Assembly (NCBI GenBank): GCA_964360635.1
Contig: CAYHXO010000007.1
Span: 1-64,000, forward strand
Direction of reading: 5' to 3'
Source of the DNA: CALRGE01 sp964360635
GTDB taxonomy: Bacteria > Patescibacteriota > Gracilibacteria > UBA1369 > 2-02-FULL-48-14
Length of the DNA stretch: 64,000 nucleotides
This document shows positions 17,339 through 26,027 of this stretch, piece after piece. Below the pieces are notes generated by a model. That model made no database searches. It was not told where the DNA came from and was given only the letters and a program-made list of their open reading frames with translations. Made by a program: the position numbers and the translations under genes. Position 1 is the stretch's first letter, and the number at the start of each line of letters is the position of its first letter.

Positions 17339-18673
17339 TGATTCACCTGCCTTCCTGAAAAGCAATTTTAGTGAAGTTCCTGTAAATCCAAAATGTTCTC
17401 GAAGTGAATTCTCCAAATATCTTGAGTATGAGAAATGCATAATTTCAGGCCATTTACAGTGGAACAAGAATACCGGAGGATTCCTATCAACTTGCTCAAC
17501 ACTCAAAATTTCAAATTTACGTTTTCCACGAGTCAAATTGCCTGGATGCTTTTTCAAAGCAGCATCAAGCCAAACACTCAAATCTTGTTTTGGAACTTCT
17601 TTATTTCTCTGTTCATCAATTTCAATTGCTAAATCCAATATTTTATATACGTTTTTCTTATCTTTAGCAGATGTAAATACAACCGGAGCCCATGGAATAT
17701 AAGCCATGTCTCTCTTCAAATAGAAAATCGTCTGATTTTCCTTAACTTCCCTTTCCTCACCTTTCAAAGTATCAATTTTATTAACAACAAGAACCAAACC
17801 TTTGTTTTGCTCTAGAATGAACTGACTAATATGACAGTCTTGATTTGTAACTCCCTCCTCAAAATCGATCAACAAAATACAAATATCAGCCATTTCAACT
17901 GCCTGCAGCGATCTTAAAGAACTGAATTTCTCTATTCCTGCCTCAATATCACCTCTTCTTCTCAAACCTGCCGTATCAATCAAAACGAAATCCTTTTTAT
18001 CATATTTGAAAGGAATTTCAGTTGAATCTCTTGTTGTTCCAGGAATTTCAGATGTAACAACTTCATTTTTACCTAATATCGCATTTACCATTGTCGATTT
18101 TCCAACGTTAGGACGACCAACAAAGGCAATTTTGATTCCCTTTACATCATCTTCATTCAAATCTTTCTCAAATTTCAAAGCAGTTAACTTTTCCTCAATT
18201 TTCGATTCAAGATCACCAATACCCATGGAGTGGATTGCAGAAACCGGAAGTGGTTCACCAAAACCAAGCTGGAACATGTTGAATCTTTGCTCTTCGTAAC
18301 TTGGATTATCACATTTATTTGCGACCAAAATCACTGGTTTCTTTGATTTTCTCAACAACATTGCAGCATGAAAATCATCAGAAGTTAAATCAACTCTTAT
18401 ATCTACAACAAACAAAATCACATCCGCATCATCAATCGCAACTTTAGATTGCTCCTGAACATTCTCCTCAATATCATTACCAGTTTCAGTTTCAAGTCCA
18501 CCGGTATCAACCAAAATCACCTTAAAACCGTTCATATCAAGCTTCCCATAAAGTCTATCTCTGGTTGTTCCAGGAATTTCAGACTCAATTGCATGACGTT
18601 TACCTAAAAACTTATTGAAAATTGTTGATTTTCCAACGTTTGGACGACCGACAATTGCAACTAGTGCAGACAT
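17309..18673 (-). CDS. der: Double-GTPase ribosome assembly factor Der (EngA)
   Basis: Der helps 50S subunit assembly. The 454-aa protein has two tandem G domains with P-loops GRPNVGKSTIFN (about residue 8) and GRPNVGKSTMVN (near 190), each followed by EIPGTTRD and D-T-G/D-T-A motifs (VDTGG, IDTAGLRRRG). A KH-like C-terminal domain (about 360-454) ends in a basic tail. Length and order are standard. On the minus strand TATCTT is followed by six bases and the ATG, suggesting a leaderless start. The 3' end overlaps the nucleotidyltransferase gene by 30 bases. Confidence 0.96.
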   Translation of the reverse strand: MSALVAIVGRPNVGKSTIFNKFLGKRHAIESEIPGTTRDRLYGKLDMNGFKVILVDTGGLETETGNDIEENVQEQSKVAIDDADVILFVVDIRVDLTSDDFHAAMLLRKSKKPVILVANKCDNPSYEEQRFNMFQLGFGEPLPVSAIHSMGIGDLESKIEEKLTALKFEKDLNEDDVKGIKIAFVGRPNVGKSTMVNAILGKNEVVTSEIPGTTRDSTEIPFKYDKKDFVLIDTAGLRRRGDIEAGIEKFSSLRSLQAVEMADICILLIDFEEGVTNQDCHISQFILEQNKGLVLVVNKIDTLKGEEREVKENQTIFYLKRDMAYIPWAPVVFTSAKDKKNVYKILDLAIEIDEQRNKEVPKQDLSVWLDAALKKHPGNLTRGKRKFEILSVEQVDRNPPVFLFHCKWPEIMHFSYSRYLENSLREHFGFTGTSLKLLFRKAGESLKSRFHDKT

Positions 18674-18709
18674 AGGTATAAGATAAGGAATAGCAAAGTA
18701 ACAGATAAA

Positions 18710-19294
18710 ATGAAAAAACTCAAGCTAGTACTTGTAACTAAGAAACGCCAACCTGAAGAAATTCAGAAAATTCTTGCAAAATACAATATAAAACGTATCG
18801 CAGAAAACAGATTAGAGGAAGCCGAAGAAAAATTTCCATTTCTTCAAAACCTAGAAAAACACTACATTGGCAAGCTTCAAACAAGAAAGATAAAAAAAAT
18901 ATGCGAGTTTTTTGACGTGATCCAAACAGTTGAAAATCTAGATCAAGCAAAAAAAATCAACTCATTTGGAAAGAAAAAAATAATGATTCAAATAAATATT
19001 GCAAATCTACCGCAAAGAAGTGGTGTGCAAATTGAAGAAGCCAACTCACTAATTGCAGAAATCAAAAAACTAGAAAATCTCGACCTAATCGGGATCATGG
19101 GAATGGCGAGTCAAAACGAAGAGCTTGCGAGAAAAGAATTCAAAATTCTAAAGTCATTTCAAGGCAATTTAGAGGAATGCTCGATGGGAATGTCAGACGA
19201 CTTCCAAATTGCAATTGAAGAAGGCTCAACAATGCTTAGACTCGGCCGCATTTTATTTGAAGAAAACTTGCCCTCTGAGCTCAAGTATGAGTAA
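18710..19294 (+). CDS. YggS/PLPBP-family pyridoxal-phosphate-binding protein
   Basis: PLPBP proteins bind pyridoxal 5'-phosphate and buffer vitamin B6 and amino-acid pools; no enzyme activity is known. The 194-aa protein has the PLP-lysine region (LVLVTKKRQPEEI), the motif IAENRLEEAEEK (GENRVQE in relatives), HYIGKLQTRK (HFIGxLQ), and SMGMSDDFQIAIEEGSTMLR near the C-terminus. It is about 35 residues shorter than most family members, mainly at the N-terminus and the inter-motif loops. It starts divergently from der with a TATAAG box about 28 bases upstream, and the pilin-like gene follows 9 bases later. Confidence 0.9.
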   Translation: MKKLKLVLVTKKRQPEEIQKILAKYNIKRIAENRLEEAEEKFPFLQNLEKHYIGKLQTRKIKKICEFFDVIQTVENLDQAKKINSFGKKKIMIQINIANLPQRSGVQIEEANSLIAEIKKLENLDLIGIMGMASQNEELARKEFKILKSFQGNLEECSMGMSDDFQIAIEEGSTMLRLGRILFEENLPSELKYE

Positions 19295-19303
19295 ATATCA
19301 ATA

Positions 19304-19771
19304 ATGAAATTTCTCAAACACGCATTCCTCGCAATAACAATTTCAACTCTGTTTTTTGGGAATGCGGTTTTTGCTGCGACAACAGTTTTGCCAAGCAGTG
19401 AAGATGTTAATAAAATGACAGAGCAAGAATGTATAAAATATATAAAAGAATACGGAGATTTTGAAACCGCATTTAAAACAGGAACCTCTGAATTTCAAGA
19501 TATGGGGTTTGGCTGTGCCATCAAATCCGGCTACATAAAATTCTGGATGATTCCTTACTTTATAAAATATATGCTTGAGTGGGTTATTAATTTGGCAGGT
19601 CTGATTTCAGTTTTGATGATATTAGTTGGAGCTTACTTCTACATTTGGGGTGGCCTTGGAGACGATAAAACAAAAGGTAAACAAGTAATTATGTATGCAA
19701 TTGGCGGCCTAGTTCTAACTACAGTAGCTTGGTTCTTAGTTAACGTTATTTTACTTGCAATTACTGGTTGA
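19304..19771 (+). CDS. VirB2/TrbC-like pilin-type membrane protein
   Basis: The 155-aa protein has a signal peptide (cleavage after AVFA, about residue 24), a short soluble part with two cysteines, and two C-terminal transmembrane helices. The helices are LISVLMILVGAYFYIWGGL and IGGLVLTTVAWFLVNVIL, separated by a small charged loop (GDDKTKGKQ). This is the layout of VirB2/TrbC major pilins of type IV secretion systems and of small pilin-like proteins often seen in CPR genomes. It is followed directly by the AI-2E-type exporter. A VirD4-like ATPase at 48-51 kb may be functionally related; no other T4SS gene is here. Confidence 0.75.
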   Translation: MKFLKHAFLAITISTLFFGNAVFAATTVLPSSEDVNKMTEQECIKYIKEYGDFETAFKTGTSEFQDMGFGCAIKSGYIKFWMIPYFIKYMLEWVINLAGLISVLMILVGAYFYIWGGLGDDKTKGKQVIMYAIGGLVLTTVAWFLVNVILLAITG

Positions 19772-19772
19772 T

Positions 19773-20996
19773 ATGAAAAAAATGTTTGGATTCAATAAAT
19801 TTTTAAAAAGTACTGGTGAAAATGTTCTTAAACTGAAAAATAAAGTTGATGAGCTGAAGAAGAAACAGCAAGAAAGTTATGAGCAATCAATTCCACATCC
19901 ACATAAACCAAAAGTTGAAGAACACGAAACACTGCTAGTAGAGTTTTCATTGGCAAGCGTAGCAAAAGCTACATTAGTGATTATAGGATTAGTTATTTTA
20001 ACAAAATTTTTAAGTGAAATTTCAGAAATATTATTGATATTTTTTATTGCATATTTATTTTCAGCTGCCTTACACCCAACGGTTAAAAGCCTGGAAAAAT
20101 ACAAAGTACCTAAAGCTGTTTCAATATTATTAATTTATCTATTACTCCTATTCTTATTAGGGTTCTTCATTACACAATTAGTGCCTCTCCTCGCTATCCA
20201 AATAATTGAATTAGCAAGACATTTGAGTGAAATTGCAAATAATCTTAACACAACAGATGCAAGTGACAATTTCATAATGCAGCAAATAAAGCCTCTGATT
20301 GACGGATTTGCGAAAGAAATTAATAAAGATCTAATTATAAATGAAGCCAAACAATACCTAGAAAGTATTGGCACTCAGCTTCAATCATTTGCAGGAAATA
20401 CATTTGAAGTGATCAAAACAGTTTTCCACGGAATATTAAACTTTATTCTAGTTCTAATTTTGACATTCTTTTTAACTATCGAAGAAAAAGGTGTAAATAA
20501 TTTTTTCATATCACTCTTTCCTTCAAAACACGGTCAGTACATTATAGAAAAAATTGAAACAGTAAAACAAAAAGTCGGCTTCTGGTTAAGAGGAATCGTG
20601 ACAATGATGTTTATAATGTTCAGTTTAACACTTATAGGTTTGCTTATTCTTGGGGTAGATTATGCCTTAACATTGGCAATGATGATTGGAATTGCTGAAT
20701 TAATTCCGGTTGTTGGTGTGATTCTATCTGCAATCGCAGCAATTTTAGTTGCATTCAACCAATCGCCATGGCTAGGTGTATGGGTGATGGGATTATACAT
20801 CCTTTTGCAACAACTAGAGGGGCACATAATTGTTCCGCTTGTTATGAGAAAAGCAGTGGGGCTTAGTCCAATTGTTATTATTTTAGCAATGTTAACAGGC
20901 TTCACAACACTAGGAATTTTAGGAATGATTATTGCCATTCCGGTTGCGACATCACTTTCTATTTTCGTTATTGATTACACGGGTAAAGAAAAGTAA
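19773..20996 (+). CDS. AI-2E/PerM-family membrane protein
   Basis: This family of polytopic membrane proteins includes TqsA and PerM, proposed exporters of small molecules. After a charged N-terminal 60 residues there are about eight transmembrane helices. The family signature GIAELIPVVGVILSAIAA lies in the C-terminal half. I choose the ATG at 19773, two bases after the pilin-like stop, over the TTG at 19755 inside that gene. The last 45 bases overlap a glycosyltransferase on the other strand. The substrate is unknown. Confidence 0.88.
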   Translation: MKKMFGFNKFLKSTGENVLKLKNKVDELKKKQQESYEQSIPHPHKPKVEEHETLLVEFSLASVAKATLVIIGLVILTKFLSEISEILLIFFIAYLFSAALHPTVKSLEKYKVPKAVSILLIYLLLLFLLGFFITQLVPLLAIQIIELARHLSEIANNLNTTDASDNFIMQQIKPLIDGFAKEINKDLIINEAKQYLESIGTQLQSFAGNTFEVIKTVFHGILNFILVLILTFFLTIEEKGVNNFFISLFPSKHGQYIIEKIETVKQKVGFWLRGIVTMMFIMFSLTLIGLLILGVDYALTLAMMIGIAELIPVVGVILSAIAAILVAFNQSPWLGVWVMGLYILLQQLEGHIIVPLVMRKAVGLSPIVIILAMLTGFTTLGILGMIIAIPVATSLSIFVIDYTGKEK

Positions 20997-22016
20997 TCCT
21001 CGTTTCGAGGCATTTTCCCATGAATAATTACCTCTCATTTTTGGTATTTGCCCGTAACCCATGCTAACTTTTTTTACAGCCAAAATTAATTCTTCTTGGG
21101 ATTTTACGAAAAAATTTGAAATATAGAGTTCTCTATGAACAGAGATGTCAGATAAGATTACCGAAGATTTAGCCTTAATTGCCTCTAAAACCGGTAGATC
21201 GAAGCCTTCATAATCACTAAGTGCCAATAAAGCCCTTGTATGTTTGAAAAGCCACGTTTTTTCTTCTTCAGAAACCTCATTTAAAATTATTAAATTCGGA
21301 TATTTTTTTTCTTTAAATATAGAAAATCTTTTATCATTTTTTTTATAGCCAGCAATTACAAAATTTAAGTTGGGAAAAAATTTAGCAAGTTTATAAATCC
21401 TTTTTAAACCTTTACGTGGATCAGCAGGAGAAATTGAAAGAAAGAAATCTTTACTAATAATTTTTTTTGATTTTAGTGGCGCATCTGCATTTTTAGAAAT
21501 TTTGGCACCCTCAAAAGTCACTTCAAATGGAGCTGCATCAAGTCCAAGTGATGAAGCTGTACTTAAGCTAGGCACAAGAATTCCTGAGCATAGTTTTTTT
21601 AATCTCTTATAAGAAAAGAAAATATGCCAAATTCTTGCTTTCAAAGACATAGATGAAGAAAATAATTCAGGAACAAAATCATGAATTGTCATCACAATCG
21701 GTATATTTGTTTTATAAAATGGCCTCCTATCAGGAATCCAAATTAAATTTGGTTTTCTATCAAAATAATGATCAGGCAATAATTGAAATGAAAAAATCGA
21801 CTTCAAATTGAATACAAAATTTGAAATTGGTATATGCCTTGCACTAGGAAAAATTTGATGAATTTTTTCGAACTTTTTACTCGACTGATAAAAAAGATCA
21901 AATTCAAAATCAGAATTTTTCATCATCTCCAAAAGCATTTCTCTAGTATAAACCTTCACACCACTCTCAAAATCTTCAAGTAGAGGACGAAGATCTACTC
22001 CAATTTTTGGACGCAT
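20952..22016 (-). CDS. GT4-family glycosyltransferase
   Basis: This glycosyltransferase has the GT-B fold. The C-terminal half has the GT4 donor-site pattern: SISPADPRKGLKRIYKL, then ALLALSDYEGFDLPVLEAIK with the EX7E glutamates. The N-terminal half has GVDLRPL and MTIHDF segments. It is the last gene of a three-gene polysaccharide operon (two glycosyltransferases and a Wzz-like protein). The ATG at 22016 is preferred to an upstream TTG; either start overlaps the preceding gene by more than 40 bases, so the two are translationally linked. The sugar and acceptor are unknown. Confidence 0.88.
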   Translation of the reverse strand: MRPKIGVDLRPLLEDFESGVKVYTREMLLEMMKNSDFEFDLFYQSSKKFEKIHQIFPSARHIPISNFVFNLKSIFSFQLLPDHYFDRKPNLIWIPDRRPFYKTNIPIVMTIHDFVPELFSSSMSLKARIWHIFFSYKRLKKLCSGILVPSLSTASSLGLDAAPFEVTFEGAKISKNADAPLKSKKIISKDFFLSISPADPRKGLKRIYKLAKFFPNLNFVIAGYKKNDKRFSIFKEKKYPNLIILNEVSEEEKTWLFKHTRALLALSDYEGFDLPVLEAIKAKSSVILSDISVHRELYISNFFVKSQEELILAVKKVSMGYGQIPKMRGNYSWENASKRGLLFFTRVINNENRK

Positions 22017-22554
22017 AATCAATAATTATCAAGAAAAATACTGTCAATAAAGTCACGATAGAAACAATTCCAAGAAAAATCCTTAAATCTGATCTTTCAG
22101 AGTCTAAATCAGAATATCTTGAAATCGCCACTAAATAACCTGCATTTGTTGCTGAATCATACTCAGAAATCCTGGATTTTATTAAATTCAAGAATTCTAG
22201 ATTTGCTATTTCATTATATTGTTCTGGATTCGCGCTTAAGTAAAAAATTAAATTCTGCTTTTCTTGCCTTAAACCTGAATAATCAAGATGATAATCAAGC
22301 TTTGAATCCAGTTCTTTAGAAAAAGACGGCTCACTAACCCAACCCAAAACCAAATCAGAGAAATGTTCACTTGCTCTTTGAATTTCATATGATGACGATT
22401 CATTTGGCAAAAGTTTTTGATTTATACCGATTGTTATAAAAAGAAGCCCACGAGAATTTGGCTCAGGTAGATTCTTAACATAAAACCATCCTCCAATCGA
22501 AGAGAATAAAAGAGCCAAAACAAGAATCCAAACACTTAATTTCTTTATTTTCAT
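21976..22554 (-). CDS. Two-helix membrane protein resembling a polysaccharide chain-length regulator
   Basis: The 192-aa protein has one N-terminal transmembrane helix (VWILVLALLFSSIGGWFYV), an extracytoplasmic middle part of about 130 residues with helical content, and one C-terminal helix (IFLGIVSIVTLLTVFFLII). A short tail follows. This topology and the flanking glycosyltransferases fit the Wzz/polysaccharide co-polymerase group, but the proline-rich C-terminal motif is missing, so the assignment is tentative. The gene lies 4 bases after one glycosyltransferase and overlaps the next. Confidence 0.6.
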   Translation of the reverse strand: MKIKKLSVWILVLALLFSSIGGWFYVKNLPEPNSRGLLFITIGINQKLLPNESSSYEIQRASEHFSDLVLGWVSEPSFSKELDSKLDYHLDYSGLRQEKQNLIFYLSANPEQYNEIANLEFLNLIKSRISEYDSATNAGYLVAISRYSDLDSERSDLRIFLGIVSIVTLLTVFFLIIIDYASKNWSRSSSST

Positions 22555-22558
22555 GCGC

Positions 22559-23674
22559 CTAGACTAACATTTTCTTATGTTCTTTCCAAGCCTTCTCCAT
22601 AAAGTGCAATATTTCAACCCTAAATCTCGCAGGAGAAAATTTATTCACACTTTTTACGATTTCATCAGTATTCCAATCCATTTTTTCGAATTTTTCAATT
22701 GCCTTCTTCAACTCAACTTCATTTTGTTCATGAAAAAAAATACCAGAAACACCTTCTGTAACACTTTCCATTGCTCCACCTTTTGAATATGCAATAACAG
22801 GTGTACCGGAAGCCATTGCCTCAAGAGGAACAATTCCAAAATCTTCAACTTGAGGGAAAATTAATGCCTTAGCTGAGGAATAAATATTTTTCAGTTCATC
22901 ATCAGAAATTTTACCCAAAAATTTAATATTACTATTGGCCATCTTTTTCAGTTCATTAGAATCTGGGCCATCTCCCACAATTATTAAAGGCAATTTTAAT
23001 TCATTAAACACTGAAACCAACAAATCAAATCTCTTATATGGAATCAATCTACCAACGGCCAAATAGTAATCTTCACGATTCTTGCTCGGTCTGAAAAAAT
23101 CCAAATTTACTGGAGGATAAATAACGGTACTATCTCTTTTATAATATTTTTTGATTCTCTTAGAAATATATTTAGAGTTAGAGATATATCTATCAACTCT
23201 ATCCGCAGCAACCCTATCCCACTGCCGAATACGATGCAGAATTGGTGAATACAAAAATTTCAAAGGCAAAAAAGATCTGAAGTTTTTCTGATAAGAATGA
23301 GATTGATCCCAAACATATCGCATCGGTGAATGACAATAAGAAATATGTAAAGTTCCGGGTTTAGTGATAATTCCTTTTGATGCAGAGTGCGAAGAGGAAA
23401 TTACGATATCATATTCTGAAAGATCAATTCTTTCAAAAACTAATGGCATAAATGGCAAGTAAAGCCGGTGAAATCGTCTAGCAAAAGGCATATACCTCAA
23501 CCATGATTCAACAACATTTCTATCTTTAAAAGCCGCACAATTTTTATCGTCAAAAAGAGAAGTATATATAGTTGCTTTTGGAAAAAGACGAGAAAGTTCA
23601 TAAACAACTCGCTCGGCACCGGCAAAGACTGTGAGCCAATCACAAACAATAGCTATCTTTAAATCATCAAGCAT
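22559..23674 (-). CDS. GT4-family glycosyltransferase (mannosyltransferase-like)
   Basis: The 371-aa GT-B enzyme opens with IAIVCDWLTVFAGAERVV, the acceptor-site pattern of WbaZ-like GT4 enzymes. It has HSASKGI and YCHSPMRYVWD, and a donor-site region with AVGRLIPYKRFDLLV and FGIVPLEAMASGTPVIAY (EX7E). All core residues are present. It leads the polysaccharide operon, 11 bases downstream of the STAS-domain gene, so the anti-sigma pair may be co-transcribed with it. It probably adds a hexose to a surface glycan precursor; this is inferred from family. Confidence 0.9.
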   Translation of the reverse strand: MLDDLKIAIVCDWLTVFAGAERVVYELSRLFPKATIYTSLFDDKNCAAFKDRNVVESWLRYMPFARRFHRLYLPFMPLVFERIDLSEYDIVISSSHSASKGIITKPGTLHISYCHSPMRYVWDQSHSYQKNFRSFLPLKFLYSPILHRIRQWDRVAADRVDRYISNSKYISKRIKKYYKRDSTVIYPPVNLDFFRPSKNREDYYLAVGRLIPYKRFDLLVSVFNELKLPLIIVGDGPDSNELKKMANSNIKFLGKISDDELKNIYSSAKALIFPQVEDFGIVPLEAMASGTPVIAYSKGGAMESVTEGVSGIFFHEQNEVELKKAIEKFEKMDWNTDEIVKSVNKFSPARFRVEILHFMEKAWKEHKKMLV

Positions 23675-23685
23675 GAATTTTTTTA

Positions 23686-24057
23686 CTACTGCATTATAGC
23701 CAACTTCGCCTCCTCAATACTAGGGAAAGCATTTATTAACTGAGTCAGACCAACAACCTGTAAAATATCCAAAATATTTTCTCGAGCCATTGCAATAACA
23801 ACCTTCCCTCCCATTGCAGAAATTTTACTATACCAATCAGTTAAATAACCAATTGATTTAGAATTCATATATTCAAGCGCAGAGAAATCAAAAATGATAT
23901 TTAAACCTTGTGGACCTGCTTCAATGAGGGAATATATTTTTTTAGCCTCTTCATCAACATTTGACTCATCAAGTTGTCCTACAATATGAACAATTTTCAC
24001 AACTTTCCCACCTGGCATGTTCGCAACGTCTTCAAATGTAATTTGTACAGCTGTCAT
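23686..24057 (-). CDS. STAS-domain anti-sigma-factor antagonist
   Basis: The 123-aa protein is a single STAS domain of the SpoIIAA/RsbV type. The motif LIFDFSALEYMNSKSIGYL contains serines at the usual phosphorylation position (near residue 66). The C-terminal half (GGKVVIAMARENILDILQVVGL) fits the fold. It lies 4 bases after the kinase gene. By family knowledge the kinase would phosphorylate it and release or capture a partner. No cognate sigma factor is adjacent. Confidence 0.88.
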   Translation of the reverse strand: MTAVQITFEDVANMPGGKVVKIVHIVGQLDESNVDEEAKKIYSLIEAGPQGLNIIFDFSALEYMNSKSIGYLTDWYSKISAMGGKVVIAMARENILDILQVVGLTQLINAFPSIEEAKLAIMQ

Positions 24058-24061
24058 AAAT

Positions 24062-24643
24062 TTATTTTAATACAATATGATTAGTAGTTCCAACAGAGGA
24101 TACAGTGTCCTCTTCCTTTCGTAAATATTTCTTTATTTTTACACGAATTCCTCCCCCATCAACATTTTCAAAAACTAATTCATCAGTCCATTCAGCAATA
24201 ATTTTTGGTAGTCCTCTACCTCTAAAACCGAGATATTGACCTGTCATCATTTGTTTTCGTACTTTCAATAGTTCTGTTAGTTGTTCCGCAGTCATTTTTT
24301 CTTTAGAGGTTCCAGTATCTTCAACCGAAACTTCTAAGGAAACACCTTTTGTACTTAAAAATCTAATTTTAATATCTTTACCTGGTGCACTACCATGTTC
24401 AATTGCGTTATTACATAGTTCATCAACAATTGCCTGGAAACGAAAAGCCCATTTTTCAGAGAATCCAGTTAAATTCTGAGTCATATGAAGGGTAAAATCA
24501 CGAATTCCAGAAATAAAATACGCCTGTGTTGGCATAGCAATTAAAATTTCAATCGGTTTTTCAACTAATGTTTGAGCACTTGGCACTGCAGCTTGAGCCT
24601 GCTGAGGTGTTTGTTCCAACTGAGTTGTTATTGGCAAGTCCAT
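24062..24643 (-). CDS. RsbW/SpoIIAB-like anti-sigma serine kinase
   Basis: The protein has a GHKL-type ATP-binding fold of the HATPase_c_2 group. The N box is VDELCNNAIEHGSA, the G1-like motif is VEDTGTSKEK, and the G2-like motif is GFRGRGLPKI. A glutamine/proline-rich N-terminal 35 residues precede it. I prefer the ATG at 24643 over the TTG two codons upstream, because TAAATT ends exactly six bases before that ATG. It is paired with the STAS protein and drives the same operon as the glycosyltransferases, which suggests partner switching that controls envelope polysaccharide; that last point is inference. Confidence 0.85.
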   Translation of the reverse strand: MDLPITTQLEQTPQQAQAAVPSAQTLVEKPIEILIAMPTQAYFISGIRDFTLHMTQNLTGFSEKWAFRFQAIVDELCNNAIEHGSAPGKDIKIRFLSTKGVSLEVSVEDTGTSKEKMTAEQLTELLKVRKQMMTGQYLGFRGRGLPKIIAEWTDELVFENVDGGGIRVKIKKYLRKEEDTVSSVGTTNHIVLK

Positions 24644-24697
24644 ATTCAAAATTTATCACTAAATTCTATCATCTTTTGACCTGAAAGTCAAATAAGC

Positions 24698-24725
24698 TTG
24701 CAGATTAAAAATAGATAAGTATAAT
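24698..24725 (+). promoter_or_regulatory. Promoter of the rpsB-tsf operon
   Basis: TTGCAG (24698-24703), a 16-base spacer and TATAAT (24720-24725) make a good sigma-70-type promoter. The predicted leader to the rpsB ATG is about 92 bases, unusually long for this window. Confidence 0.65.
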
Positions 24726-24732
24726 TTCATTA

Positions 24733-24824
24733 CTTTAATTTAGCTGTTTACTTGATTTTGCCATCCTGACCTGAAAAGGTTTAAAGCAAAACGTGAAAGT
24801 ACTCAGTATTTAACCCCAAGGATT
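24733..24824 (+). promoter_or_regulatory. Structured 5' leader of rpsB
   Basis: The leader contains ACCTGAAAAGGT, a 4-bp stem with a GAAA loop (24768 region), and CAAGGA two bases before the ATG, the clearest purine-rich start context in the window. In gammaproteobacteria the S2 protein represses rpsB-tsf through its leader. Autoregulation here is an inference from length and position only. Confidence 0.35.
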
Positions 24825-25520
24825 ATGTCAGATCAAAAGTCACAGATGAAGGATATGCTAGCGAATGCCGTTCATTTCGGGCACAAAAGTACTAAATGGA
24901 ACCCAAAAATGAAACCTTATCTTTACGGTGTAAGAGATGGTGTTCATATTTTCGATCTTAACAAAACTTTTGTTGGATTGATTGAAGCTAAAAACTTCCT
25001 AAAATTAGCATGCTCACAGGGTAAAACTGTTTTGATGGTTAGTACGAAACAACAATGTGCTGATTTATTACAATCTCAAGCTGAAGCCTGCAAAATGCCA
25101 TACGTTACAAAACGTTGGATTCCAGGTTTACTTACAAATTTTAAAACTGTTAAAGCAAGAGTTAAGTACATGCAAAAGTTAAGAGATGAAAGAGATAACG
25201 GTGGTTTTGATAAATATACAAAGAAAGAAGCACTTGAGTTCGGAAAAGAAATTGAAAAATTAGAATACGCCTTGAGTGGTGTGGAGCACATGGAAAGAAC
25301 ACCAGATATCGTTTTCGTTGTAGATGTTTGCAGAGATAAAATCGCTGTAAAGGAAGCTCGAAAAGTCGGAGCAAAAGTTGTTGCGATTGTTGACTCGAAT
25401 TCTGATCCAGACGATGTTGACTATATTATTCCTGGTAACGACGATGCAATTAAAGCAATTACATACATTGTAAACGAAGTTGCAGGAGCAATTAACGAAG
25501 GAAAACTGGCTAAAAAATAA
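24825..25520 (+). CDS. rpsB: Small ribosomal subunit protein uS2
   Basis: S2 binds the 30S neck region. The 231-aa protein begins with MLANAVHFGHKSTKWNPKMKPY, broken here as the standard N-terminal motif HFGHKSTKWNPKMKP. It has RDGVHIFDLNKT, KRWIPGLLTNF and the C-terminal signature PDIVFVVDVCRDKIAVKEA with DSNSDPDDVDYIIPGNDD. Length is typical. It starts the operon rpsB-membrane protein-tsf-ribBA-ribD. Confidence 0.97.
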   Translation: MSDQKSQMKDMLANAVHFGHKSTKWNPKMKPYLYGVRDGVHIFDLNKTFVGLIEAKNFLKLACSQGKTVLMVSTKQQCADLLQSQAEACKMPYVTKRWIPGLLTNFKTVKARVKYMQKLRDERDNGGFDKYTKKEALEFGKEIEKLEYALSGVEHMERTPDIVFVVDVCRDKIAVKEARKVGAKVVAIVDSNSDPDDVDYIIPGNDDAIKAITYIVNEVAGAINEGKLAKK

Positions 25521-25523
25521 TTC

Positions 25524-26027
25524 ATGACGGATTTAAATCAAATTAGTCAGGAAGAAAAGCAGAACAGATTGCTTGATGCCTTAAGTTATGTGCCATTTCT
25601 ATTCATTTTGAATACTCTTCAGAATGGAAAAAATGAGGGTGCGATGTGGCATGCAAAAATGGGAGCGCTTGCAACAGCAATCTTCATGATTCCTGTATTT
25701 GTTGCCGCGTTTGTATCTGTATTTTTCGGAGGAATGCTATACGGATTCTTCTTTCTATACATTGGCTTATCAGCATACAAAGCCTGGAATGCTGACAAAC
25801 TAGATATTCCGGCATTAAGTAAGATAGCAACAAAAATCCCACTAGAATTAATCCTGAAAAAAACGGCTAAACCAGTAGTTGAAGTTCCAACTTCATCACA
25901 AATTGTTACTACCGCTTCAGCGGAAGCTATAAAAGTTCCAGCTACGCCAGTAGCACCGATTGCTCCCGTAGCGCCTGCAGCACCAATCACGACTACTCAA
26001 CCAACTAACACTAACCAAACAACATGA
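25524..26027 (+). CDS. Small membrane protein inserted between rpsB and tsf
   Basis: The 167-aa protein has a short charged N-terminus, then a hydrophobic region of two to three helices (LSYVPFLFIL, ATAIFMIPVFVAAFVSVFF, GMLYGFFFLYIGLSAYKAW), resembling small DUF4870/Tic20-like membrane proteins. A Pro/Ala/Thr-rich tail follows (from about residue 115, with repeats of APVAP type). The family call is weak. It lies 3 bases after rpsB, and its last four bases overlap the tsf ATG (ATGA), so it must be co-expressed with ribosomal protein S2 and EF-Ts. Function is unknown. Confidence 0.75.
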   Translation: MTDLNQISQEEKQNRLLDALSYVPFLFILNTLQNGKNEGAMWHAKMGALATAIFMIPVFVAAFVSVFFGGMLYGFFFLYIGLSAYKAWNADKLDIPALSKIATKIPLELILKKTAKPVVEVPTSSQIVTTASAEAIKVPATPVAPIAPVAPAAPITTTQPTNTNQTT

